From Siphonodentalium dalli (taxonomy: Eukaryota; Mollusca; Scaphopoda; Gadilida; Siphonodentaliidae): a stretch of 64,000 bases of DNA. The position numbers were made by a program, and so were the translations under genes. The notes beneath the pieces are model-generated. The model was not told the DNA's origin, did no database searches, and worked only from the letters and a program-made list of their open reading frames with translations. Shown piece by piece: positions 54,065 through 64,000 of the stretch. Within the stretch, counting starts at the first letter, position 1, and the number at the start of each line of letters is the position of its first letter. The stretch spans positions 217,216,373 through 217,280,372 of the forward strand of contig CP136061.1 in assembly GCA_032622095.1 (NCBI GenBank). The letters run 5' to 3'.

Positions 54065-54380
54065 TGCGTGAAATTGATAAGTTAGTACTCAGGCTACGCC
54101 AACCTGGGGAATGTATCATTCTACTAACATCGCCGAAACATTCAAAGAAATCGACCATACCACTTCATAGAAAACATCGCCTGAACTACGCCAAATTGTA
54201 AATATTTACATCTCGATTCGGGACGCATGCAACTATCGGCGATAATTTAACACAAATGATTTCGTCATCGAGAGTCTTTGCATTTAATTAATATATAAGC
54301 ATGACGGTGTGTATCGTCAATTTGGATTAATATTCGTAACAAATAACTACTTTGAGAAATATTGTTCTCAGTATATATTT
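54065..54380 (-). repeat. Dispersed 310-bp repeat, inverted partner of 47935-48240
   Basis: Contains the complements of the words listed for the partner, in order, with moderate divergence (for example CATTCTACTAACATCGCC, TTGTAAATATTTACAT, ATGACGGTGTG). Confidence 0.8.
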
Positions 54381-55680
54381 GATCACCCTACCGAAGTGTT
54401 TCACATCACTTTAACGTCGGGCCACGGGCGAATCGATAACCATGTTTATTTTGTTCGGCGCTTACCACTGCCTTCAACAAAGATCACCACATCTTATTTC
54501 ATTTCAGCTGTTATATATGTAGCCAAAGATAGCACTAAAATAAATAGTTTTCATGTTTTCCAGTAAATTTCCAACGGGGTATGAATGAGGACTCCGTCGG
54601 CTTTGGTTGCCGTGAAAATATTTTTTGTTGCCAATGTACATTAACTCATTGGAGGTCACGTGTTTACTGAACGCTACTTTCAGATCCTGTGTGATTTGAT
54701 GACCTTATGCACGTCTGGAGATCCTGGGTAACTTTACGCACTTATAATATATACAGCCACGAGGCAATGGCCAATTCAGGCTATATATGGACCGCGGTTA
54801 ATATTGGATTTTATTGACATGTTAGAACAAATACATTGATCATGAACAGACACAAAAGAAGCCGCGTATACACAACCTCCCCAGCGAATCCACGAAACGC
54901 CAGTACCTCCCTAGCGATTGTATACAATTAAATATCAACAACAAATAGCATGATGTTATTATATCGCCGAGTACATAAGTACAACCGGTCACGCGGTCGC
55001 CAACCACATACACACGTTCCGATAAGTACAGTCTCAGAGACAATGGGAAATCGTTACCCGTCGTAGAATTATACATCAAGACTCGTGTAATCCCGCCTCA
55101 ATCGATTACCTCTTTCCCGGAGTAAAATGATAGTCCCGACAGAACTATCAAATGATCACTGTAATCCTCCGTAACCCATCGGCCTCGCACATGCGCGGAG
55201 AACTATATCAGATACGGTAATTTGTCCTGAAATAACTTCTGCTGATTGAAAAATTCAAAATCGTTACTCCAAACAAATATATGAACTCTAATAATTACTG
55301 TGCTTATATGTGGTGTGGAATTTAAAATCGATACAGCATCATTCTTGTTGACATAGGCATTCGCGCATGATAACAGAGATTAGGAAACTGTCTCCATTAT
55401 TTTCATTCTCATACACATGAACCAGAAACGTCGTGATGACTCATTCGTTTTTACATTGTTCTAAAAGTGAAATTTCAATTTGAGATAGAACAATTTCTTC
55501 CTTACCGAAAGCTATTAGATACGCAATTTCCACACAAAAACGGGACCATGGAATATATAGCACCGTATCATTTTGTTTAAATTCATCATTCTTTTATCGA
55601 CCTACACACTAAAAACCAGAGAATCAGAACTCGTTATGGTCCGTTATGCATAGATTATTTCGGATGTACTCGTACCCTTT
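54381..55680. other. Intergenic or intronic, no supported feature
   Basis: No gene, RNA or repeat recognised. Confidence 0.35.
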
Positions 55681-55689
55681 TTATGTGTG

Positions 55690-56460
55690 TTTTAGGTGTG
55701 GTATAGGTACTTAATAGGTGTGGGTCAATTTGCATGCTCGGGTGTGGTACCTAGCTATATATAGGTGTGGTGCTGTAGGTGTGTCTGATGTGTGTCTTAG
55801 GTGTGTCTACATATAGGGTATACAACCAACCAAAAATTTAAACGAGCATGGGTTGTGTCTCAGGTACCTTCTGTCTGGTGTCTTATGTACCTTCTACCGG
55901 GTGTGTCTCATGGGCTTTTTCTCTCGTCTGTCTCAGGTACCTTCTGTCGGGTGTGTCTCAGGTATACCACACGGGTGTGTCTGAGGTATACACCTCCCGT
56001 CAAGTGTGTCAACAAGGTTATAGAAGTGTGTCTACAAGGTTATACAAGTATGATGAATTTTCTTTAATTAGCTCTACTTTTTGAGAAAGTAATGCTCACA
56101 TAGAGGAATATCCATGATTCAGAGATTATTAACAAAATAGGACAGCATTTTCCCCACAGTGAACATGACAGTTGTTTGAGAAAATGGAGAAAATGTCCCG
56201 CCCATTTCTAAATGACTGTTTATTTCATACAAAATTTAAAAAAACAGAAATTGTTAGGTGTAACCTTAAGGTATCCCCTTAACGTGTGTCTGTCTGAAAG
56301 TAATCTGTTGTTAAGTCCCTCGGGTGTGTTCTGATGTGGCACACATCAAAGGTACCTGATAACATGTACATTTGATGTGTGTCTGCCGCCATTCGGGTGT
56401 GTTTCAGGGGTGACACACCTCAAAAGGTACCTGTAAGGTTTGTATGCCTGGTATTCAGCA
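55690..56460 (+). repeat. GTGTGTCTCAGGTACC-type short tandem repeats
   Basis: The words GGTGTGTCTCAGGTA, TAGGTGTGG and ACCTTCTGTC(G/T)GGTGTG repeat loosely at 55690-56045 and again near 56285-56450. The unit is irregular, about 15-35 bp. Confidence 0.65.
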
Positions 56461-58045
56461 TGCCCTTATGTGTGTCAGTTGTCTGGATATTTGCACATTA
56501 GGTTTACAACTTTACACCTCAAACACACCACAGTAGTAACTAACACTCAGATGTGACACTTTAAAATGTAAGGGGTTTATATGCAACTTATTTTCGATGA
56601 GCCGATCGACATCAGGTGGTTCAGTCAGCAAGGTGTACAGTGCATTACACCTTCATAAGCCGCGCAGCGATGGGGAAGCTGCTTCTACATACTCCCGACA
56701 AGAGGGGATTGGTGTTCAATGCAATGTGATTCGTGTATCTGGGAAAGTTTGTCATTTTCTTACCGGGGTTGATTGATTCTATGTTTGCAGAAACTGTTGG
56801 GTATTGTCCAGCTGTGCTCTCTGTTATTCAACAACAAAATTCACAACGTCAATATATGGTATATATAGCGGTTGAAGTTAAACCCAAAGAAACTAAACAA
56901 ACTAATACATCATGTTTATTTATAGGGCTTGGTTGAGTTCAAGTTATATCATCGTTGTATCGAACATTGTTGATGGCTCGATTACATTTAATAGTGAAAT
57001 ATTGGTGAGCCGGCTCTGCTGACTTAGCTCTGGTGTTGGTAGAACAAACCAATGTTATTAAGCTTTTGAATAACAAGACCAATATCAACCGAAAATGTTG
57101 ATTCCTTGCTCTGGTTCATAATACCAATTGTAATTCATTAATCAGGACAATATAGTTAATACGTTAAGATAGTTCGTCCAAATCGTTTGGAAATTTTTCA
57201 GTCGTCTGATCGACAGTCGCTAATGACCATTGACCTTTGCATGATCATGTGACATCAGGGGCCAAATATAGACAGAGTGAAGCTCCAGTCCGTACGCCGT
57301 CCCCGTTGGTGGTGGGTTTCCTTCCTCGTGATGTCGATGGCTTCTTTAAATTTCCTCTTAGTTAAATTGTACTCCGGTGTTACAACATTAACATCCCTGC
57401 ATGATGTTGATTTTGTCGTTATTAACCAGGCAGTTCTCGAAGACTGCTGCGGAGTTTCTCATTTTGTGTTCTTTTATTCTAATTGACACTTTTCGCATTA
57501 TGAACTACACTGCGTGATCAGAATTACGAATAGCTTATAGTATAGTAATACATTTGTCGGACAGTCCAAATATCCTTTCGCATAATTGACGACTACGAGT
57601 CCGTTTGTGGGAAAACAGTGCCGTTCAAACTTCTTGCGACTCGCAGTAAGGTGATATAGTTCTGTTTGCCGTGATGATTATTTTGTACTTAATTATGTTG
57701 TTATCAGGTCATATGTTATGGGAGGCTCGGTGATTGCATGCACAGCTCGACTGACTTCTCGAAACCACAATCGTAACTATATACGGATATGACAAAACGA
57801 CAACTGATATAGAAAGAACACAAATTTCACAGACGTAGTATACCCTATTCGTAACTCCTATCGGAGTATATTTCATTGTGTGAAATGTGTTCAGTGTCTA
57901 ACTTTTTGTCTGATTATCTGATAAAATCCTTACAAATTCACAACCATTACACAGGCCATTATCAGTTTAGAGAAAACAACATTTGGCCCATACACATTAA
58001 GTTTTTGCCCAGAATGGTTCTTTTTCGGGCCATTAATGTATATAT
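56461..58045. other. Intergenic or intronic, no supported feature
   Basis: No recognised gene or repeat. An open frame at 57277-57486 begins with GTG, not ATG, and has no known relative. Confidence 0.35.
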
Positions 58046-58047
58046 AT

Positions 58048-58145
58048 AGGAGATATAGCACAGTAGCATGTTATATATAGGAGATATAGCACAGTAGCAT
58101 GTTATATATATAGGAGATACATGTATAGCACAGTAGCATGTTATG
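58048..58145 (+). repeat. Three tandem units of about 31-38 bp
   Basis: AGGAGATATAGCACAGTAGC plus ATGTTATATAT at 58048, 58079 and 58112; the third has CATGT inserted after AGATA. Confidence 0.85.
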
Positions 58146-59052
58146 TGTATGCTTCCGGAAACATTAATGTACAGTTTTATTCGCTATCTGTGCCACAAAC
58201 TAGTTTCAAACACTGAAATAAGCACGCTGTGTATCTTCAGTCTTATGGTGGCTATCGAAATGGCTTCACAATAAGTTCACACCCATGCATGCAGTCGCTA
58301 CTCCAATGGCGCACACGGAGAGTAACATTCTTCATAGAGAGCAATATGACTTTACATATCCGCTTCCATAAGAGCAATTTCATTATATTATATATGTAAC
58401 CAGTGTAGATATATAAACGCAAACAATGTTCTTTTACACGGACATTGAGTTCGTCGAGATTACGCAACCATCTCGTCCGAATTCGTAAGGGGGTATTTTT
58501 TTGTTATTATCGTACCACATAAACAGCGTACAGAACAGGTATATCGCATTTCTGCATGCATTTCAAATGCTCATAAACGGTGTCTCATTGCACAAGGCGA
58601 TTGTGGGGGGGGGGGGGGGGGGTATGTGATTACTATTAGTTTGTTCTATTGGACGCCAGAAAATGGCTCTTTTGTGCAGTTTTTCTGGATCAAATCATTC
58701 ACTGACTTTGCTGCATATGGCACGCGTGATTTCGTTATGTGTATTAATTGACAATAATATATACAGCTGATTATTATACCTTCTTCAACCGGGCATACTC
58801 TCCGAATCAGTTTAAAATGAACGCACAATATGCCTTTAATTATACGTCAGCAATCGAATGACTCGATATACATGCAGTGCAACGCTGCGACGCATATCTG
58901 TATGCATGAAAGGTCTTCGTGGAGAGAAACATGCCTTTTCCTTTCCGTTTGCAAGACTGTCGTTTCATTATATGAAACCCAGTGTAGACTAATGGCTAGC
59001 ACAAAGAATGTCCATTCACATGGACTGTCAGTTCGGCAAGATTAATTAAGAG
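58146..59052. other. Intergenic with an 18-G run
   Basis: G run at 58605-58622. No gene. CCAGTGTAGA(T/C) near 58400 and 58980 is a chance-level repeat. Confidence 0.35.
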
Positions 59053-59325
59053 TTAATCACCATTTATAGGATTTCCCGCGAGCTTTATATGTTCGTCGTC
59101 ACGAATGTAATCTATGGATTGTTCCGAGACGGGCGGGCTCTGGCGAATATGAAGGGAATTATTCCACGGAATAACGACGGATATTTTATTTCCCCTCACG
59201 CAAGAAACATCTCCAGTAAATTGCTCAAGAGTCCATATATAATTTGAGTTTAACGTTGTATATGAGGAAAGCCAGAAAGAAACCCCAAGAGTTATGTAGA
59301 ACGTGCTTGTTGCCTTGGCAGTCAT
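59053..59325 (-). CDS. Possible first exon of a secreted or receptor protein
   Basis: Unrecognised. ATG at 59325 lies in a perfect Kozak context (CAACCATGA). The 90-residue frame begins with a plausible signal peptide (MTAKATSTFYITLGVSFWLS). FTGDVSCVRGNKISVVIPWN follows, which resembles the first strand of the Ig-like domains of lophotrochozoan secreted or receptor proteins. Only one half of such a domain could be present, and I do not see a convincing donor site. It may equally be a chance open frame or an isolated exon fragment. Confidence 0.25.
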   Translation of the reverse strand: MTAKATSTFYITLGVSFWLSSYTTLNSNYIWTLEQFTGDVSCVRGNKISVVIPWNNSLHIRQSPPVSEQSIDYIRDDEHIKLAGNPINGD

Positions 59326-59639
59326 GGTTGCGCGAAGCCGGAGATGTTTTTTTTTTGTAAGATTGCTAATAGACACATTCCTCTCAAAAGATTATACATT
59401 TCGCCGCCATATGATAGTGGTAGACTCCACGGTATTTCATCTCCGTTTTTGGTGTGTAAATACTAAATAAGGGTCGAAGATGACATTATTGTTGCTTCTA
59501 TTTTTGGCTGCACCAACAATCGAAAACGGTCGACGCGGACTTCAGCGCGCATATTGTAGGTTGGTACGACTGTCGCCTGCATGCATCATCGCTCATGAAT
59601 GTTTATGAAGATTGGATAATAGAATGAGAGAGCGTGGGA
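59326..59639. other. No supported feature
   Basis: If the exon at 59053-59325 is real, this is its upstream region. No motif is seen. Confidence 0.3.
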
Positions 59640-59716
59640 AGAGAGAGAGAGAAGAGAGAGAGAGGGAGAGAGGGAGAGAGAGAAGAGAGAGTGAGAGAGA
59701 GAGAGAGAGAGAGAGG
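59640..59716 (+). repeat. (GA)n microsatellite
   Basis: Nearly pure GAGA with occasional AGA/GGA interruptions over about 75 bases. Confidence 0.95.
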
Positions 59717-60231
59717 ATCTAATAGGACATGACTTATAAAACACACCTCCGTCCATACGCGTGTGAGATACTGACACCATAGCAATATATTGTTTTTGTA
59801 TATGCTTTTAAGCTCAGAACGCCTTGCTTTTGCATGCCATTGTATATATGTATAACGCAAATGTTCAAATCGTGCTTACTTTTTTTTTTTTTTTTTATTG
59901 GAATAAACAGACATCAATGAAGAAAAATCGTGCTTACTTGATCTTCACAACAACATTATAGATTCCATTTACCATTTCTAGAAAGTTTTTCACACATGCA
60001 AAATGTGTCGTTTACCTAAGTTATCACTCACTTCGACATACCAATCACAAAGCATTCCGAGCTTCCATCATATTCAATATTCCTGTTATTCTTCTGAAAA
60101 CCCACATCAATATTTATACTGTCCTCTGTATTTATTAATGTAGTATATTCAATATCTCCTTAGAAGGATGTAATACAGATATACATATAGCGTAAGAAGA
60201 CACGAATAAAACCATATGGCGAGACCCGGGA
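59717..60231. other. No supported feature, T run
   Basis: A run of about 18 T ends near 59898. The phrase AATCGTGCTTACTT occurs on both sides of it (about 59866 and 59926), a possible 15-base duplication around an inserted poly-T-led piece. Confidence 0.4.
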
Positions 60232-60363
60232 CCACTGTGGATGAAAGGAAGTAATTATTTGTACGCGGTTTCATAGTACTGTTATTCGAGGCGGATTGTT
60301 CTACGCCTCGAATCACAGTACTACGAAAACGCATAGAATTTATTACTTCCGTCCATCCACAGT
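60232..60363. repeat. 132-bp foldback
   Basis: CCACTGTGGATGAAAGGAAG and complement of TTACTTCCGTCCATCCACAG pair, continuing to TACTGTTATTCGAGGCG / CGCCTCGAATCACAGTA. The loop is only about 10 bases. Confidence 0.85.
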
Positions 60364-62184
60364 ACATGGGGACAGGGGTGGGGCTATTATGTTTGTATAT
60401 ACATTAAATTTTGCAGTTCAGAGAACATGAGGATGATTTTAATAATAATTTAAACTTTAGCTTTTCATTTATCCAGTGCCTTAAGACACTTGTGCATTCA
60501 GTGTCCACGTAGAATGTCCGCAACCTACATGCACAACTTGAACAACGACTAGTTTCCTCACATATAATTCGTAATTTTATCCCCTAATAATATTGTGCAA
60601 AATAATGCACCCGATGCCCATAGCACGGCACTGGATGGAACATTGTATTTACCAACGCCTATATACATATACATATACCCTAACCGATTGACTGACGAAA
60701 ACGACAATCAATGAAGCTAATTGGTTTAGCATTTACCATTACAGTATACTTGGCATAAGTTGCACCGATGTGTTCTCATGTCCTGATATTTCGTCTTTGG
60801 AAAAAAGTAAAATGAAATCTAAAAAAATGGTATCATAAGAATGATTCGTTCACTATACCTACATTATTTTAGTTCTCACAGCGTCATAATTTTGTTGCTG
60901 CTACTGTTATTAGTCTAAATTCAATAATACATAGGATTTTTTACACACATAGATTTGTATACAGACAATGGGATTGGAGACAAGTGCTGACTCAAACTTA
61001 TGAGTACCTCCTCTCCCGTTTGTTATTACACTGAAAAATTAATCAAGAATAATGGCATTGCTGTTGTTGTTGATGTTGTTGTTGTTGTTGCAGACGGCGG
61101 TGGTATATGTGGCGTGCTGGTTGGTGGTGGGTTGGTGGTGGTTTTATTGTAAGAATATTCCACCGGAATTGAGAATATAACCTACAATGCAATATATAGT
61201 GACTAAACTCTATTAATATTTTTGTTGTTGTATACTTCTGTCATAAAGCCAGACTAATTGATTTTGGGCAAGGAGGCAGACACTAGCCGCGAATTGCCTG
61301 CGTTAAGTGATGAATTGCTGCGGGGAGTTTAAGCGAACACTAACGAAATAATATCGTTAGGGTGCCAGACTATTAACACAGTAGATATCGTCAAGCTCCT
61401 AATTTCCTATGTCAACCAATAGAGATCAAGTCTTGACCCAGCCTGTCGAATAGTTTCAACATTTCCTACGAATTAGACGAAATCTGTGTCTCAATCTTCG
61501 GCGTGATTTATTCAAACCCAAGCACCCTTTGAATGATCGATATAACATTTGTAGCACAAAATAAGATCGACTATGTACCGCCCTCGTTAATCAGGGGAAA
61601 ATAAATTCCCTTCTGTGTATTTTCTCTTCGGAAATTGAGATTTTTGCGCAACCACTAAGTCTCAATGATGATATATAATTTCCCCAGGATATAGGGACTG
61701 ATAGATATGAATATATTGGATGTGGCACGAGGCACAAAATTCACGGAAACGCATCTAGTGTCATCGGGCCTGGGGCGTGGCAAATGTCGTTTGCACCCCG
61801 CCTTGATTTAGAACTTTCCAATTGCTATTTCAAGCTTTAACCCCCACCTCCAACTGGTGGATTTCAGACCAAAATTCTGACCAAAAGTTGAAAAATATGC
61901 TATTTATGGTTTTAAAACGACAAAATCCAATCGATGTTGTATCAGTCATGAAATTTCCAACTGTTTGAAAATTTTGACCAAAGTTGGGGTGAGACACCAA
62001 ACCTTGGTTAGCGGGTCAACAATTTTTATTTTAGGAAAAAATTAATACACTCCATGTAGTTATTTATTTCACTTTTTTACTTTGAAATATCATGTTTATG
62101 AAAAGAAAAAAACCTGATTATTTTATATTGTAGCAGACTTAGCTTCAGATGTGACAGAAACAGTTTTCGTTTTGATTTTAACAC
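60364..62184. other. Intergenic or intronic with (TTG)n
   Basis: A (TTG)n tract at about 61060-61092 and GGTGGTGGGTTGGTGGTGG near 61120. No gene or RNA recognised. Confidence 0.4.
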
Positions 62185-62320
62185 ATATTAGGTGTATAGG
62201 CTATAGTACACAGGCAAAAATAGAGATATCTGGCGTATAGGACAAATTTGTTTATTGAATGATGGTCATTCGTTCTTAATACAAGAGCTATTCTGTTTCG
62301 TTGTCGCTTTGAGTATTTGA
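62185..62320 (+). repeat. Dispersed repeat, second copy of 22160-22315
   Basis: GGTGTATAGGCTATAGTACA, TTGTTTATTGAATGATG, ATACAAGAGCTATTCTGTTT. Same order and orientation as the first copy. Confidence 0.7.
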
Positions 62321-63119
62321 GTTACATGCTGCAAACCCAACACAACTCACGCCTTGTTTTAAGCTATAATCGATCCTAACCATTTTGATGTTTCAACATA
62401 CAATTTAATTTTTATTCTAATTTAGACCGTCCGACCCAACATTTAGAAGAACAATGTGCTAACCAAGTGCTCATTAAAGATTCCTTTTCTGTTTGCCCAT
62501 CAATTTCATCACGTACCCGGTGCTGCATCGTGCTAGAACTGATTGTTGTCCGATTACGAGAGATTGAAGCGTCTCGAGTCCGCACCATTGAATCATATAC
62601 ATTATAACATAACAAAAATAACCATACATATATCAAAAAACCTCTATTCAAAATAATGTATTGTCATCTCATGGAATTGTTTTTAAATTTATTGTTAGAA
62701 TGACGATCATATGAAATAATACTATAATGTATGGAAACCTCATGTTATGGTATCTAGAGTGGCAGATATTCATCAATGTTATGATATCTAGATGAATAAC
62801 TGAGGTTTTTCTATGTTGAATGTTGAATATTAAACAAAATCGGGACATGGCTTCATGTTGGCTCTGTGCAAAAAATACCAGTTGAGAATTTGGTCAAGTT
62901 CTTTGTCTCATTACCATGGTTTCTTGTTATCTGGACAAAATCATTACTTGGGTTTCTTCGGGTACATGCACTTCTGGAAGCAACATTGGCTGCATGAACC
63001 TATTCAGAACACAAAAATGTCCACCTTCCTACTCACTTTTGAAACATAAGGTATGATCAGGGGAAACAAAGACAGAGACCAGTCAACATGAGCTGGGTCG
63101 ATCACTGGGAAATATGTTC
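62321..63119. other. No supported feature
   Basis: Two ATGTTATG(G/A)TATCTAGA words near 62742 and 62778 are a small local duplication. Otherwise nothing. Confidence 0.35.
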
Positions 63120-63292
63120 TTCCAAAATGAGGATGATGATGATGATAATGATACTGATTATGGTCATGTTGATGGTGATACTGACGACGTCGATGATGAC
63201 GATAGTGATGGTGGTGGTGATGATCATGATCATGATCATCATCATCATCACCATGATGATGATAATGACGATTATGATGGTGAAGGTCCTGT
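63120..63292 (+). repeat. GAT/GAC-rich trinucleotide tract
   Basis: Imperfect (GAT)n with ATCATCATC blocks. One frame would be Asp/His-rich and another Met/Ile-rich; I take both as by-products of the repeat, since no flanking coding sequence is recognisable. Confidence 0.8.
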
Positions 63293-63649
63293 TATGAATT
63301 GTTAAAGCAATCCGGCTGTGGCCATTTACTTATATTTGGTTCTTCATTCCTCGACGTTTAGTTCTGCGGGCCTTAAGAACCAATAAAAGGTCGGCCGACC
63401 ACAGTGTCCCCAGACAACGTGGCAAGTCGATGCCGCTTTGTTAAAGAAATAAAAAAGAATGTTGAAATGTTCTAAGTCGAAATGGTTAATAATTCCGTAA
63501 AAAAATAATTTTTCCACCATCTATATACATGTTGCACATCTCCAATATATGGGTAACAATACTCTGAAGTTTAAAATATCTACGATCAAAACTGTAGGAG
63601 GAGTTGATTACGCCATGAAGGTACCCTCATACAGAAAATTATAAAAAAT

Positions 63650-64000
63650 GTTTTTCAAAGTCGAAAAGCCCATAACTCTGAGAAAAATCATCGGATCAAA
63701 CTCAACTTCGAACTTGACCTGTATTTTAATATCAATGACTCACAAAATTTTTCAATATAACAGTCCAAACTTGAGTTATCATCCGGAAACCAAAGAAAAA
63801 AGAAGAAAATTGAACTTTCTAAGTCGAAAAAAGTCCATAACTCTAGGAAAAATCATCGGATCAAACTCAAATTCGTACTCAACCTGTATCTTGATATAAC
63901 TGATCCACATAAAAACGGTATTTGCAATTAAAGTATCCAAACTTGAGATATCATCCGGAAACCGAAAAAGTGAGAAATTTTCTAAGTAAAAAAAAAGTTG
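63650..64000 (-). repeat. Tandem repeat T1, cut by window edge
   Basis: CCATAACTCT occurs at 63670 and 63835 (period 165), with ATCATCGGATCAAACTCAA and CATCCGGAAACC in each unit. Same orientation as 770-1215. Confidence 0.8.

Noticed and set aside
63114-63305. Asp/His-rich frame that could be a metal-binding or acidic shell-matrix protein
   Set aside because: The sequence is an imperfect GAT trinucleotide repeat and the alternative frame is equally open; no signal peptide or neighbouring exon.

Overview
The window is nuclear DNA of an invertebrate animal. It is AT-rich, has spliced genes with GT-AG introns, long non-coding stretches and dense short interspersed repeats. Hairpin-headed, GTCC/GACA-tailed tandem repeats, a tRNA-derived SINE and Helentron/pearl-like elements suggest a lophotrochozoan, most likely a mollusc. 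This is inference; no single sequence fixes the species.

Only three host genes are recognisable. (1) A complete two-exon UBXN6 (UBXD1) p97 cofactor lies on the minus strand (exon 1 7921-8149, exon 2 3998-5106). The splice joins in frame to give a 445-residue protein. (2) A membrane-type purple acid phosphatase lies on the plus strand, with its recognisable coding region in one exon (17050-18606). Its metal-site GNH motif reads GDH. (3) The first coding exon of a sugar-porter transporter of the SLC2A13/HMIT type lies at 44068-44533. Its following exons were not found in the 19 kb to the window edge. A weak candidate secreted-protein exon is at 59053-59325.

The rest is mostly mobile or repeated DNA. 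The most striking object is a palindrome of about 4.6 kb (28882-33510). Its arms carry two head-to-head copies of one gene of an uncharacterised invertebrate family with FEN/PIN-like acidic motifs and a Cys-rich tail. The left copy is broken by three frameshifts; the right copy is open but cut at its N-terminus and near its C-terminus. Other elements are: three head-to-tail Helentron/pearl-like elements built on a 122-bp core (22348-24201); a 174-bp tandem array (27495-28640); an irregular array rich in ATGGCCGCC (36760-39140); TTAA-flanked MITE families (26676, 41543, 45467, 52406), one carrying a nested TTAA/CCC-ended MITE; and many foldback elements.

Two insertions can be proved inside the window because an empty copy of the target is also present: the SINE at 11329-11791 and the nested MITE at 52520-52911. 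A copy-and-jump duplication (B-A'-B') sits directly upstream of UBXN6 and repeats its start codon. The three host genes show no functional link to one another; the window reads as ordinary gene-poor chromosome shaped by transposition, foldback formation and local duplication.
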